Shown piece after piece: positions 35,863 to 47,993 of a stretch of DNA of 64,000 nt. This DNA is from JBDSZL01 sp039925145 (GTDB lineage: Bacteria; Acidobacteriota; Vicinamibacteria; Vicinamibacterales; SCN-69-37): positions 1-64,000 of the forward strand of contig JBDSZL010000073.1 of the NCBI GenBank assembly GCA_039925145.1. The letters are read 5' to 3'. Within the stretch, counting starts at the first letter, position 1, and each line of letters starts with the position of its first letter. Position numbers and translations under genes: made by a program. Below the pieces are notes generated by a model. The model was not told where the DNA came from. It ran no database searches and worked only from the letters and a program-made list of their open reading frames with translations.

Positions 35863-37014
35863 ATGAACATCCAGCGTCACTCCCTGGCTCTCGGTTCGTC
35901 GATTCTGCTCGCGGGGTTCGTGGGCGGATTAGTGCTTTCGGGCCGGATGTCATGGACGAGCCCCTCGAGTGCCGAGGCGGTGTCCCAGCAGTCGGCCTCG
36001 CAGGTTGCGCGCCCCGCGTCCCTGCCTGCCGTCTTGCCCGATCTGTCGAGCGTGGCCGAAGCGGCCTTGAAAGTCTCGGTCAACATCTCGTCCACGATCA
36101 TCATTCAGCCGCCCCAAGACCCGTTCTCGCAGTTCTTCTACGGCAACCGTGCACAGCAGTCACAGAGCCTCGGATCAGGAGTGGTGGTATCGCCAGACGG
36201 CTATGTGCTCACGAATAAGCACGTCATTGGCAATGCCGGCGCCGAGATCCGTGTGACGCTCCCGGACGGCCAGGAGCGCCCGGCCAGGCTGGTGGGGCTC
36301 GACGATCTGACCGACCTGGCAGTGGTCAAAGTGGATGTCGGACAACAGCGCTTACAGACGCTGCCGTGGGGCGACTCGACGAAGCTCCGCGTCGCCGAAT
36401 GGGTGCTGGCGATCGGCAACCCCTTCCAGTTGAGCGGCACCGTCACGCTGGGCATTATCTCCACGGTCAAACGGTCGGGTGAACAGACGGGCGCGTTCCA
36501 GGAATTCATCCAGACCGACGCCGCGATCAATCCCGGCAATTCCGGCGGAGCGCTCGTGAATGCACGCGGCGAACTGGTTGGCATCAACACGATGATCTAC
36601 TCCGAGACCGGTGGCTATCAGGGTATCGGCTTCGCGATTCCATCGACTACGGCCCGTGGCATCATGACGGAGCTCATCGAAAACGGCTCGGTGACGTGGG
36701 GGTCGATCGGCGCTGTCGACCTGGTGTACCTCGACCGAGCGATGGCCGAACGCTATGGGTTGAACGTCACTGGAGCCGTCGTCCGAAGTCTCTCGCGCAA
36801 CTCGTCGGCGTTCCGCGCGGGCCTGCAGCCCGGTGACACCGTCCTCACGGTCAACGGCCAGAAAGTGTCGAGTGTCGATCAAATCGAACGCATCGTCGTC
36901 CGAGAGAAAGTCGGCGCGCAGGTGCGGTTGGAAGTTCAGAAAGCAAACGGCCGGACTGTCGCGCTCGCGGTGCCGATCGTGGCTCGCGAATCACCCGCCG
37001 GCAGAACGCGCTAG
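35863..37014 (+). CDS. HtrA/DegS-type serine protease
   Basis: A 383-residue periplasmic protease. An N-terminal membrane segment (about 8-27) anchors it; then the trypsin-like domain with catalytic His120 (LTNKHVIG), Asp151 (LTDLAVVKV) and Ser227 (NPGNSGGAL). A single PDZ domain follows (about 295-375, GAVVRSLSRNSSAFRAGLQP). One PDZ domain and a membrane anchor fit the DegS layout more than DegP. It degrades or senses misfolded envelope proteins. It follows hsp20 by 8 bp. Confidence 0.94.
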   Translation: MNIQRHSLALGSSILLAGFVGGLVLSGRMSWTSPSSAEAVSQQSASQVARPASLPAVLPDLSSVAEAALKVSVNISSTIIIQPPQDPFSQFFYGNRAQQSQSLGSGVVVSPDGYVLTNKHVIGNAGAEIRVTLPDGQERPARLVGLDDLTDLAVVKVDVGQQRLQTLPWGDSTKLRVAEWVLAIGNPFQLSGTVTLGIISTVKRSGEQTGAFQEFIQTDAAINPGNSGGALVNARGELVGINTMIYSETGGYQGIGFAIPSTTARGIMTELIENGSVTWGSIGAVDLVYLDRAMAERYGLNVTGAVVRSLSRNSSAFRAGLQPGDTVLTVNGQKVSSVDQIERIVVREKVGAQVRLEVQKANGRTVALAVPIVARESPAGRTR

Positions 37015-37029
37015 CCTGGAGCGGGCTCA

Positions 37030-37632
37030 TCAGCCCGAGACACCGCGGTGCCCACGCCAGCAGCATCGCCAGCGCCGGCCGGTCCCCACCCGGATTCCAA
37101 TCCGCTTCGAGTAGCTGACCTTCGGCCCGGCCACACCGCGATCCTCGACACGCAGCCGGCCACACGTCAGATCCATGTTGTTGCACTGGGGGCCAATACC
37201 GAGCGCCACGGTCAGGTTGCCCGGTCCGCGGCATAAATCCGCATCCTGAAGCGGAGACGTCAGCGACCGGCCAACCCGCCGGGCTTCGCGGCGCCGCCGC
37301 ATGAGGTCTAGGCCCTGCACCGGTTCGAGGGCGCGGATGAGCACGGCCGCCGGCGATCCGGCCCGCTCGGTGACCGCATTCACCAGGTAGTGCATGCCGT
37401 AATTCAGGTAGACGTAGGCGCGGCCTGGCGGACCGTAGAGCGGCGCGTTGCGCGCCGTCGGGCCCGGAGCGGCATGGCACGCCGGGTCATCCTCTCCAAT
37501 GTAGGCCTCAGCCTCGATGATGACACCCGACGCCACTCCGTCAGGCGCCTCGTGCACCAGTACTTTTCCGATCAGCTCGGGCAGGATATCGAGCGTGGGA
37601 CGCTCGTAGAACTCACGGGGAAGCGCCGCCAC
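37030..37632 (-). CDS. 3-methyladenine DNA glycosylase (Aag/MPG family)
   Basis: A 200-residue base-excision repair enzyme that removes alkylated purines. Family motifs are LIGKVLVHEAPDGVASGVI, EAEAYIGEDDPACHA, RAYVYLNYGMHYLVNAV and RGPGNLTVALGI. The active-site Glu is in the EAEAY segment. The last 12 residues (RWRCCWRGHRGV) are unlike the family end and may be a short extension. It ends 15 bp after the htrA stop (convergent) and starts 3 bp after the HEAT gene. Confidence 0.92.
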   Translation of the reverse strand: MAALPREFYERPTLDILPELIGKVLVHEAPDGVASGVIIEAEAYIGEDDPACHAAPGPTARNAPLYGPPGRAYVYLNYGMHYLVNAVTERAGSPAAVLIRALEPVQGLDLMRRRREARRVGRSLTSPLQDADLCRGPGNLTVALGIGPQCNNMDLTCGRLRVEDRGVAGPKVSYSKRIGIRVGTGRRWRCCWRGHRGVSG

Positions 37633-37635
37633 GCC

Positions 37636-38957
37636 CTATCGCTGCAAGCGCGCGATGGCCGTCGCGGCCGCTCGTCGCACGTGCTCGTCGCGATCCTGCT
37701 GCAGGCCGTCGAGCGTGGGCCGGTTCTCCTCGCTGCCCACGTAGCCGAGCATGCGAACGAGGTCGGCGCGGTGCCGTGCGTTCGTCGCCACCTCGAGCGC
37801 CGACTCGACGCCCGGAGCAGCCGAGTGGCCAAGCTCGAGCAGGTAATCGCGCGCCTGCGCGCGCTGATCTGGAAGCACGAGCATGGCGGCGATCACGTGC
37901 GACTCGGTCTGGCCGAGACGCTGCAGCGCGAACGCCGCCGCCAGGCGCACCTCATCGGCCCGATCCGTGCTCATCGCCTGCGTGAGCTTGTCGCCAGAGT
38001 CCACGTCTCCGGCCCGGCCCAGACCCTCGGCGGCCGCGCGCCGCAGGTGCGCATTGCGATCGTTCAGCATCCGCCTGAACAGCTCGACGTCGTCTCGATC
38101 GCCGACGCGCGCGAGCGCGAGCAGGCTGGCGGCCACGATCTCGCCCTTGCCCCTGGCGACGACACCTCTGGCCGGGTCTGCCACGCGCGGCTCACGCAGC
38201 AGGCCCAACGCCTCGGTGGCGTAAAGGCGCACGATCGGACTCGAGTCGGCGAGCGCGACGACGAGGGCATCGCTGGCCTCGCGCGCGCGCAACCGTCCGA
38301 GCACTCGCGCGATGGCCGCGCGAATCACCGGGTCGTAATGATCGTGGAGCTCGGCAGAGAGTGCCTGCACCTGGCCGGCGGAGAGCGGGGTCTCGGCGAT
38401 GAACCCGACGGCATGGATCGCGTCGAAGCTCACCCGAGGCGTCTCGTCGCGAATCGCCGCAATCAGCCGGTCGATCACGACCGTTGGGGCGGGGGCTGCG
38501 CCGCGCACGAGCGGGCCGGTCTCGAAGGCGGCCTGCGCGCGGCTCTTGAACCCGCTATCCGGATGATCGGCCAGGAAAAACGAGAGCTCGGCGTCGATGG
38601 CCGCTGCCTGCACGCGTGGGTCGAGATCGAGGAGCAGTAACGCGACGGGCTCGGCCGCGGTGACGTAAGCGGCACTACCCAGACGCTCGACCGCCTCGAG
38701 CCGCACTTCTGGTTTGGGATGCCGCAGATTGCGCACGACGTCCTGCCACTGGGGCGCTGACTGGTCCTGCGGCGAGGCGGTCAACGCGGTGGCCAGTACT
38801 ACCATCAACGCGCCCCACAGTCCCGCGCCGCGGTGCGCGCGGAGGCGCCGCGCGCCGGCTGTGGCTCCGTCGACCGCCGCTGTGTCCGCGTAAGCCGTAA
38901 GCCGTAGGCCGTGAGTCATAAGCCGCAAACCGTAAGCCATGTCTCCCCATCCGCCCT

Positions 38958-38961
<4 letters not shown>
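37636..38961 (-). CDS. HEAT-repeat protein, exported
   Basis: About 441 residues in the longest reading. After a hydrophobic export segment (GLWGALMVVLATALTAS, near 45-62) the rest is HEAT repeats of about 30 residues, for example HPKPEVRLEAVERLGSAAY, DSSPIVRLYATEALGLLREP and DRADEVRLAAAFALQRLGQ. Such solenoids usually bind other proteins. The first about 30 residues are translated from a heptamer array, so the true start may lie downstream (ATG 38805 is one option). The longest ORF overlaps the uvrA stop by 4 bp. Confidence 0.8.
38889..38937 (-). repeat. Seven-unit degenerate heptamer array, consensus GCTTACG
   Basis: On the minus strand the units read GCTTACG, GTTTGCG, GCTTATG, ACTCACG, GCCTACG, GCTTACG, GCTTACG without gaps, inside the 5' end of the HEAT ORF. 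A related array occurs at 56571. Confidence 0.8.
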
Positions 38962-41981
<3,020 letters not shown>

Positions 41982-42012
41982 ACGAATATCGTAGCACCTT
42001 CAACCAGAGGTT

Positions 42013-42041
42013 TTGCCTCCGGCAACCGCCCGTGCTATCCT
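42013..42041 (+). promoter_or_regulatory. Sigma70-type promoter for the RRM gene
   Basis: TTGCCT at 42013-42018 and TATCCT at 42036-42041, spacing 17 bp. The predicted leader is about 160 nt before the GTG at 42208, long enough to hold regulatory structure. It lies in the divergent uvrA / RRM region. Confidence 0.5.
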
Positions 42042-42207
42042 GCGGCCAAGGTCCAAGTTCCCTGTCTCAGTTCAGGCTCAGTGTAGCGACGCAAACCATT
42101 CCCTACCCGCGTATTCTGGTCCCGTGACAGCCAACGTAGCGCAATCGCGTGAGCTTCGATCTCACTTTCAACATGAGTCTCCCCGATTCCAGGTGCGAGG
42201 ATAGTCA

Positions 42208-42858
42208 GTGGCTGTACGTTTGTTCGTAGGTAACATGCCCTATGGGGCGACCGAAGCCGATCTCAGGACCCACTTCTCGGCTGTCGGCGAACCATCCCAT
42301 ATCGTCATTCCGGTCGACCGCGACACAGGCCGCCCTCGCGGCTTCGCGTTCGTGGAGTTCCTCGATCGCGGGCTCGCAGAGCAGGCGGTCCAGCGCTTCG
42401 ATCAGCAGCCCTTCATGGGTCGCAGCCTGTCGGTCAGCGAAGCGAGGCCCCGTGAGGAACGGCCGGCCGGCGGCTTTCGGCCACCCGGTGCCGGTGGATA
42501 TCCCCCGAGGCCCGGAGGCCCCGCCGGCGGCTTTGGCGGCCCGCCCCGCCCAGGCGGTGGCGGATTCTCGGGTCCGCCGCGTCCCGGAGGCCCGGGTGCG
42601 TTCCGCTCCTCCGGCCCTCCAGGAGCAGGATCCGCTGCGCCAGGGCGCAACTTCGGTCCTCCCAAGAAGAAGAGCGCCGGGAATGAAAAACGTTGGGACG
42701 CGAAAGAACGCGGACCGAAAGGACCGATCAAGGAGCGCTATACCGGGCGCCTCGGAGGTCTCTACGACGATCCCACCGACGAGGTGACGGAGCCCGAGTC
42801 GCTCACCGATTTCGACGACATCGCATCAAAGGCGGCCGACGAAGAGGGCGACAGCTAG
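42208..42858 (+). CDS. RRM-type RNA-binding protein with Gly/Pro-rich tail
   Basis: A 216-residue protein starting at GTG (GAGG upstream). One RRM domain (about 3-82) carries RNP-2 (LFVGNM) and RNP-1 (RGFAFVEF). A Gly/Pro/Arg-rich stretch follows (about 90-150, PRPGGPAGGFGG), then a Lys-rich and an acidic tail (EVTEPESLTDFDDIASKAAD). Similar proteins in cyanobacteria respond to cold. It probably binds RNA as a chaperone; the long untranslated leader would fit cold or post-transcriptional control. Confidence 0.9.
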   Translation: MAVRLFVGNMPYGATEADLRTHFSAVGEPSHIVIPVDRDTGRPRGFAFVEFLDRGLAEQAVQRFDQQPFMGRSLSVSEARPREERPAGGFRPPGAGGYPPRPGGPAGGFGGPPRPGGGGFSGPPRPGGPGAFRSSGPPGAGSAAPGRNFGPPKKKSAGNEKRWDAKERGPKGPIKERYTGRLGGLYDDPTDEVTEPESLTDFDDIASKAADEEGDS

Positions 42859-42961
42859 GTGCCTACGTGCTCTGGGTACTGTTCAGTAAACGGAGCAAAC
42901 CACTCTTCGACCACGCAGCGGCTTGAACACGATCACGGACGACAGTGCGGCGATCGGTCAG

Positions 42962-43864
42962 TTATGCCGTTGGCACACCGGGCGTACGGCGCCCCATCGG
43001 CCGCGAGAGACAGGTGGGGCCGCCCCCGCCCTTCACGCTGATCTCGGAGCCGTCGTACACGGAGACCTGTGCGCCGTGCGCCTCCAGCAGCCGGCGTGTG
43101 CGCGGATTGCCGTCTGCCATCACGCAGACGCGGGCCCTGATCGCCAGCACGTTCGCCCCCATGGAGTCGAACTCCTCATCGGGCACATCGATCAACTGCA
43201 CGCCCCGATCGAGGAGCCACCCGCGAAAGGGCACGGGCAACAGGCGGGAGTACACGACCGCCAGATCGTGGTCCACCGGACTCAGCATCGACATCAGATG
43301 GAACACATCGCCCGGTCCGCGCCAGTGTGGCAGGGGCACGACGGTGACCTGGGTCCGATCGCCCAGCAAGTTCTGGAACTGTCTGATGCCGTCGGCGTTC
43401 GACCGGTAGCCGTGCCCCACGATCACGGTTGAGGAGTCGAGCCACACGACGTCGCCCCCCTCGAGCGTGCCGGGTGCCACGATCGAACCGAGCACCGGAA
43501 TTCCTGCCGCATCGAAGGCCCGCCGCTGAGCCGCCGGTTCGCCGGCGCGCTGAGACTTGCCCATTCGACACATCACCATCCCGCGTGGCGTCGACACGGA
43601 CGCGTCGCGCACGTAGATGGAGTCGAGGCCCACCTCCTGTGTGCGGGGCAAGAATGTCAGAGCGGCGCCACACTGCCGGAGGATGTCTGCAAATGTGTCG
43701 TACTCGTCGACGGCACGTGTGAGATTGGGAGGTGCGGCAAAGTTCAGATCGCGCCATTGAGCTTCGATGCTCGATTGATCGACGAAGGCATCGCGCGCAT
43801 GCTTCAGCACAATCTGCGCGGGCGGATCGACCTCCGACCACGTCTCCAGCGCGTCGCTGCTCAC
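42962..43864 (-). CDS. Arginine-deiminase-superfamily enzyme (DDAH-like)
   Basis: A 300-residue guanidino-modifying enzyme. Motifs: YVRDAS (86-87), LEGGDVVW (135-138), GHGYRSN, candidate catalytic His189 in VFHLMSMLSPVD, and Cys285 in GGGPTCL. The layout matches dimethylarginine dimethylaminohydrolase and related amidinotransferases, which act on arginine derivatives by a Cys thiouronium intermediate. The substrate is inferred. Its start overlaps the stop of the M28 peptidase gene (ATGA), so the two form an operon. Confidence 0.88.
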   Translation of the reverse strand: MSSDALETWSEVDPPAQIVLKHARDAFVDQSSIEAQWRDLNFAAPPNLTRAVDEYDTFADILRQCGAALTFLPRTQEVGLDSIYVRDASVSTPRGMVMCRMGKSQRAGEPAAQRRAFDAAGIPVLGSIVAPGTLEGGDVVWLDSSTVIVGHGYRSNADGIRQFQNLLGDRTQVTVVPLPHWRGPGDVFHLMSMLSPVDHDLAVVYSRLLPVPFRGWLLDRGVQLIDVPDEEFDSMGANVLAIRARVCVMADGNPRTRRLLEAHGAQVSVYDGSEISVKGGGGPTCLSRPMGRRTPGVPTA

Positions 43865-44847
43865 CGGGAGATCGTCGCTGCGGCGCGCGTGGACGCCAGC
43901 GCCTCAGCGCCTCTGTCGAATTCCTCGATGACGTCGATCAACGTCTCGACCGACCGCACGTAGAAGTCGTACGTCATGGTCTCAAAATCGTCGGTGGGCT
44001 GATGATGGTGCGCGTAGTCTTCGACACCGAAGTACAACCCAGGAATCCCGGCCTCGATGAAGGCGTACTGATCGGAGTCCTCGGTCCAGTCATCCTCACC
44101 CCGACCGAAAGGCGGCTCGTGGCCGATGCGGAGCTTCACGGGCGCGCGTGACGCGACCCGATCGATGAACGGCTTCAGCGCGGGGTGTCTCGCGAGACCC
44201 ACCACGAACAGGACGTTGTCCGGGTCGCGGCCAATCATGTCGGCGTTCAGGTCCACGAGAAGACTCGACACAGGCACGGGGGGCGCGCGCACGAACGCGC
44301 GTGAGCCAAGCAACCCTTCCTCTTCGCCGTCGAACGCCACGAAGAGGAGCGACGTCGAGGGCGGATGGGCCCGGTAGTAGCGGGCAAGCTCGAACAGCGC
44401 CGCCGTGCCAGACGCGTTGTCGTCGGCACCATTGAACACCTGGCCCCTGCGCATACCCACATGGTCGTAGTGAGCACTTATGACGATGTACCGATTGTGG
44501 GCGGCAGTGCCGTTGATGACCCCGACGACATTCACACCGTGACGTTCCGCCGACTGACCACCCCGTGTTCGGGTGGTGGCGGTAAATGGATGTTCGTAAC
44601 TGGTGCCGAGCGGCTGGAGTCCCGCGCTTCTGAAGCGCTGCAGGACGTAGGCCCGCGCCTTGTCGCCTCCAGCCGTTCCGAGCTCTCGTCCCTGCATGTC
44701 GTCGGCGGCGAGAACGCGCAAGTCTTCGAGCAACCGCGGTCGATCCACGCGCGCCGGTTGCGGCGCCTGCGCCGAGGTGATGCCCCACAAACTGAGGACC
44801 ACCAGTGTCCCCATGACGAGTGGGCGAAGGTTTCTATCCGGAGTCAC
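43861..44847 (-). CDS. Secreted M28-family zinc aminopeptidase
   Basis: A 328-residue exported metallopeptidase. Signal peptide (LVMGTLVVLSLWGITSAQA), PA-like linker, then zinc and catalytic motifs SAHYDHVG, NGADDNASGTAAL, FDGEEEGLLGS, DMIGR and the last His in YAHHHQPTDD. This is the di-zinc M28 layout. It removes N-terminal residues from peptides in the periplasm or outside the cell. It precedes the DDAH-like gene with ATGA overlap, so liberated arginine-type residues could feed that enzyme, which is inference. Confidence 0.92.
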   Translation of the reverse strand: MTPDRNLRPLVMGTLVVLSLWGITSAQAPQPARVDRPRLLEDLRVLAADDMQGRELGTAGGDKARAYVLQRFRSAGLQPLGTSYEHPFTATTRTRGGQSAERHGVNVVGVINGTAAHNRYIVISAHYDHVGMRRGQVFNGADDNASGTAALFELARYYRAHPPSTSLLFVAFDGEEEGLLGSRAFVRAPPVPVSSLLVDLNADMIGRDPDNVLFVVGLARHPALKPFIDRVASRAPVKLRIGHEPPFGRGEDDWTEDSDQYAFIEAGIPGLYFGVEDYAHHHQPTDDFETMTYDFYVRSVETLIDVIEEFDRGAEALASTRAAATISR

Positions 44848-44921
44848 AGGTAGTACCGGATTGTACCCGTGCTGGGCTCACCCTCGTTCACCTGCTACTA
44901 TCGAGGCAGCCCATCCAGAGC

Positions 44922-44937
44922 CGGCAAGGCATTTGCA
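44922..44937 (+). promoter_or_regulatory. Candidate sigma54 promoter upstream of the lectin-like gene
   Basis: CGGCAAGGCATTTGCA, 10 of 12 consensus positions, GG-N10-GC spacing (GG 44923-44924, GC 44935-44936). Predicted start near 44948; leader about 80 nt. It lies in the 180-bp divergent region with the M28 gene. Confidence 0.5.
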
Positions 44938-45027
44938 GGATACAGAGGCATTGCCCTCTGCCTGCGCAAATCTGCGTCTCTTCCCAGCAGTTCCTGCGCA
45001 CGGGGTGATTCAAGAAGGAGTCAGTTT

Positions 45028-45981
45028 ATGAGGCACGGATACACTCTGGCCACAGTCGTCGCGCTCGCCCTCGGAGCCAGCACGCTGGTTGCAGCCGAGC
45101 GAGCAACATTCATTCTCACCAACGGCGAGCGTGTCAGTGGCACGGTCGTCTTTCACACCGAAGAGCGGACGAACATTCGCGCCGACAAGAACGAGTTCAA
45201 CCTGAAGGTCACCGACGGAACGGAGATGCCGATTCCGTTCGGCCAGGTAGCGGTCATCGACTTCATCGGCGGGCAGCCCCGCACCGATGAGCTCGATGCA
45301 TTGCCGACGAGTGGCCATCTGCTGACTCTGCGCGATGGCAACATGCGCCGAGGTCGGCTGGTGGATCTGATCGGTGGCGACACGGTGCGCTGGGAGCAGG
45401 CCACGGGCGGACGCGTCGACATCCCCATTTCTGATGTGCGGCGGATCTACCTCGACGTCGGGCGCGCGCGCGACCTGTTCGAGGGTCGCGGCGGGCGAAA
45501 CCGTGGCGTCGCTCGGGGCGTGGGCGCCTCTCCGGCCACACCGGCCGTTCAGGACCCACGGGTCTTGCGACGCGGCGGACTCGGCACGCAGGGAGCGCCT
45601 GCGGCAGCCGCCAACAGCAGCCAGGAGGTCGTAACCGTCAGGGGCAACGTCCCGTGGATGGACACGGGGATCACGGTGCGCACGGGCGAGAGCATCCGCT
45701 TCACGACGACCGGACGTGTGTTCTTCTCCGCAGCCAACGACGCGGCGGCCGAAGCCGATGGCAACGGGAACTTCCGTAACAAGGACTTTCCAGTGGCTGA
45801 CGTCCCTGCCGGAGCGCTCATCGGCAAGATCGGCGCAAACGGTCCCGCCTTCCCGATCGGATCGGCCCCCGAGCTGCTCCGCATGGGCAATCCCGGCCGG
45901 CTCTACCTCGGCGTGAACGACACCATCTTCGACGACAACTCCGGCGCGTTCCGGGTCACGGTCACGCGCAACGCTCGGTAA
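45028..45981 (+). CDS. Secreted protein with a LecA/PA-IL-like carbohydrate-binding domain
   Basis: A 317-residue exported protein. ATG 45028 follows AAGGAG and opens a signal peptide (MRHGYTLATVVALALGASTL, cut near AAE). Residues about 24-140 hold two beta-strand repeats (FILTNGERVSGTVVF and LTLRDGNMRRGRLVD). An Arg/Gly/Pro-rich linker leads to a C-terminal domain (about 205-315) with VPWMDTGITVRTGESIRFTT, ALIGKIGANGPAFPIG and LYLGVNDTIFDDNSGAFRV, the PA-IL (LecA) galactose-lectin pattern including the calcium-site-like NDTIFDDNSG. It is followed by a strong terminator and so is monocistronic. Confidence 0.85.
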   Translation: MRHGYTLATVVALALGASTLVAAERATFILTNGERVSGTVVFHTEERTNIRADKNEFNLKVTDGTEMPIPFGQVAVIDFIGGQPRTDELDALPTSGHLLTLRDGNMRRGRLVDLIGGDTVRWEQATGGRVDIPISDVRRIYLDVGRARDLFEGRGGRNRGVARGVGASPATPAVQDPRVLRRGGLGTQGAPAAAANSSQEVVTVRGNVPWMDTGITVRTGESIRFTTTGRVFFSAANDAAAEADGNGNFRNKDFPVADVPAGALIGKIGANGPAFPIGSAPELLRMGNPGRLYLGVNDTIFDDNSGAFRVTVTRNAR

Positions 45982-45998
45982 CTTCGCACGTCACCAAG

Positions 45999-46033
45999 GG
46001 AAAAGGGCGGCCCTGCCGCCCTTTTCCTTTTTT
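45999..46033 (+). terminator. Rho-independent terminator
   Basis: A 13-bp perfect stem (45999-46011 with 46015-46027) with a CCT loop, followed by six T residues at 46028-46033, just past the lectin-like gene. Confidence 0.95.
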
Positions 46034-46146
46034 CGCCCCCTCGCCTGCTCCCTGCCTGCCGTCAATCCTGTCTCCTCGTCATAAGCGCGCCGCCGCCCGC
46101 CTGTGCATGTGTCCGATCCGCCCCGCCTGCGATACAGTCCCTGCTG

Positions 46147-46851
46147 ATGTCGGTAGATCTGCTCGTCGTCGGGCCGCATCCCGATGACATCGAACTCGGG
46201 TTGGGCGGCACGATCGCGCGTCACGTCGCAGAGGGCTACAGCGTCGGTCTCTGCGATCTGACGGCTGGCGAGCTCGGCAGCAACGGGACGCCCGCCGAGC
46301 GGCTCGAGGAAGCTCAGGAGGCAGCCCGAATTCTCGGGGTCAGCTGGCGCGTGAATCTCCGGTGGCCCGATGGCGGCATCACATCAGACGTGATCCCGTC
46401 CGCGGTCGACCTCTTACGCAGTCACCAACCCAAGGCGATTGCCATTCCGTACTGGGACGATCGTCATCCCGACCACGTCGCCGCCAGTCAGGTACTGCAG
46501 CTCGCTACGTTTCGCAGCGGCCTGCGAAGGTACCTGACGGACCTCGGGGGCGCCGCGTGGCGGCCCGACTGGATCTGCTACTACTTCATCAACAACTCGG
46601 CCGACCCGTCCTTCGTGGTCGACGTGTCGCGCTTCTACCAAATCAAACGTGACGCGATTGCCTGCCACCGTACGCAATTTGCTCCTGGGTCCGCCGATGC
46701 GGTGCCGACACGCTTGACGGCCTCTTCATTCTCGCGACTGATTGAGAGTCGCGACGCGCAATTTGGCGCGTCGATTGGCGTGGAGTTCGCCGAGGGCATC
46801 ATCGTGCGTGAACCGATCTCCCGATCGACGCTGCTGCGGACCGTCTCATGA
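46147..46851 (+). CDS. bshB1: Bacillithiol biosynthesis deacetylase
   Basis: A 234-residue zinc hydrolase of the LmbE/PIG-L fold that deacetylates N-acetylglucosaminyl malate. Metal motif PHPDDIELG (His11, Asp14), DLTAGELGSNG and HPDH are all present; the GELGSNGT segment is typical of the BshB1 type. ATGA overlap with bshA supports the assignment. Confidence 0.93.
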   Translation: MSVDLLVVGPHPDDIELGLGGTIARHVAEGYSVGLCDLTAGELGSNGTPAERLEEAQEAARILGVSWRVNLRWPDGGITSDVIPSAVDLLRSHQPKAIAIPYWDDRHPDHVAASQVLQLATFRSGLRRYLTDLGGAAWRPDWICYYFINNSADPSFVVDVSRFYQIKRDAIACHRTQFAPGSADAVPTRLTASSFSRLIESRDAQFGASIGVEFAEGIIVREPISRSTLLRTVS

Positions 46852-47993
46852 GAATCGGCATCGTGTGTTACGCCACCGTCGGCGGCAGCGGTGTCGTTGC
46901 CACCGAGCTTGCGCACGCGCTGGCGGGCCGCGGCCACGACATCCATCTCGTGAGCGCGGATCTTCCCTTTCGATGGCGGTGGGGAACGCCTGGCCTGGCG
47001 TTCGAACGGGTCGACCTGCCGAGCTATCCGATCTTCCGTGAGCCGCAGTATCTGCTTGCGCTCACCAACGCGCTCGTCCGCGTGTCTCGACGCCACAGCC
47101 TCGATATCATTCACGCGCATTACGCGGTGCCACATGCGACAGCGGCCTACCTGGCGCACCGGATTCTGAGTGCCGACCCAGGCACACCGCCGAAGACCGT
47201 AACCACGCTCCATGGCACCGACATCACCCTGGTCGGCAGCGACCCGTCGTACGCCAGCGTAGTGGGATTCTCAATCGAAGAGTCACATGGCGTCACAGCG
47301 GTGTCAGAGAGCCTCAAGCGCGACACGTCCAGCGCGCTGGGCGTACGGCGGGACATCAAGGTGATTCCCAATTTTCTCGACTGCCAGGAGTACCGCCGGC
47401 GCCCCGACCCGGACCTGCGCGCGCGCCTCTGCCCGCCCGATCGCTGCGAAGCGCTGATCACGCACGTCTCCAACTTTCGATCCGTGAAGCGCGTCGCGCA
47501 CGTGCTCGAGATCTTCCGTCGGATTCACTCACGCGTACCGTCACGCCTGGTGATGGTGGGCGACGGCCCCGATCGGCCGGCCGTGGAGCGCCAGACCGAG
47601 GAATACGGCCTCACCGACGTCGTCGACTTCATCGGTGAGCAGCACGACGTCGTGTCATGGCTCTCGGCCGCCGACCTCTTTCTGCTGCCCTCGTCGCAAG
47701 AGAGCTTCGGCCTGGCCGCGCTCGAGGCCATGGCGTGTGAAGTGCCGGTCATCGCATCGCGCGTTGGCGGTCTGCCGGAAGTCATTACCGACGGCCAGAC
47801 CGGCTTCATCTGCGATCAGGACGACATCGCGGGGATGGCAGAGTGCGGCATCGCTCTGCTGCGGGATCCCGGTCGGCGCCGCGCCATCGGGCAGGCGGCG
47901 GCGGCCGACGTGCGGCGGCGCTTCTGTGAAGGAGTGGTCGTCCCGCGCTACGAGCAGTACTACGACGACGTGCTGTCGGGACGCGCCGGATGA
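46848..47993 (+). CDS. bshA: N-acetyl-alpha-D-glucosaminyl L-malate synthase
   Basis: A 381-residue GT4 glycosyltransferase that joins UDP-GlcNAc to L-malate, the first step of bacillithiol synthesis. Motifs CYATVGGSGVVATELAHAL, IIHAHYAVPHATAAYLA, NFRSVKRVAHVLEIF and the E-x7-E region QESFGLAALEAMACEVPVIA match BshA. It sits between bshB1 and a decarboxylase with 4-bp overlaps on both sides. bshC, the last step, is not in the window. Confidence 0.93.
   Translation: MRIGIVCYATVGGSGVVATELAHALAGRGHDIHLVSADLPFRWRWGTPGLAFERVDLPSYPIFREPQYLLALTNALVRVSRRHSLDIIHAHYAVPHATAAYLAHRILSADPGTPPKTVTTLHGTDITLVGSDPSYASVVGFSIEESHGVTAVSESLKRDTSSALGVRRDIKVIPNFLDCQEYRRRPDPDLRARLCPPDRCEALITHVSNFRSVKRVAHVLEIFRRIHSRVPSRLVMVGDGPDRPAVERQTEEYGLTDVVDFIGEQHDVVSWLSAADLFLLPSSQESFGLAALEAMACEVPVIASRVGGLPEVITDGQTGFICDQDDIAGMAECGIALLRDPGRRRAIGQAAAADVRRRFCEGVVVPRYEQYYDDVLSGRAG

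Noticed and set aside
37390..38640. 416-residue plus-strand ORF
   Set aside because: Antisense to the glycosylase and HEAT genes; high-GC shadow.
46034..46146. Fluoride riboswitch ahead of the operon that ends in crcB
   Set aside because: The conserved fluoride aptamer pattern is not visible in this stretch.
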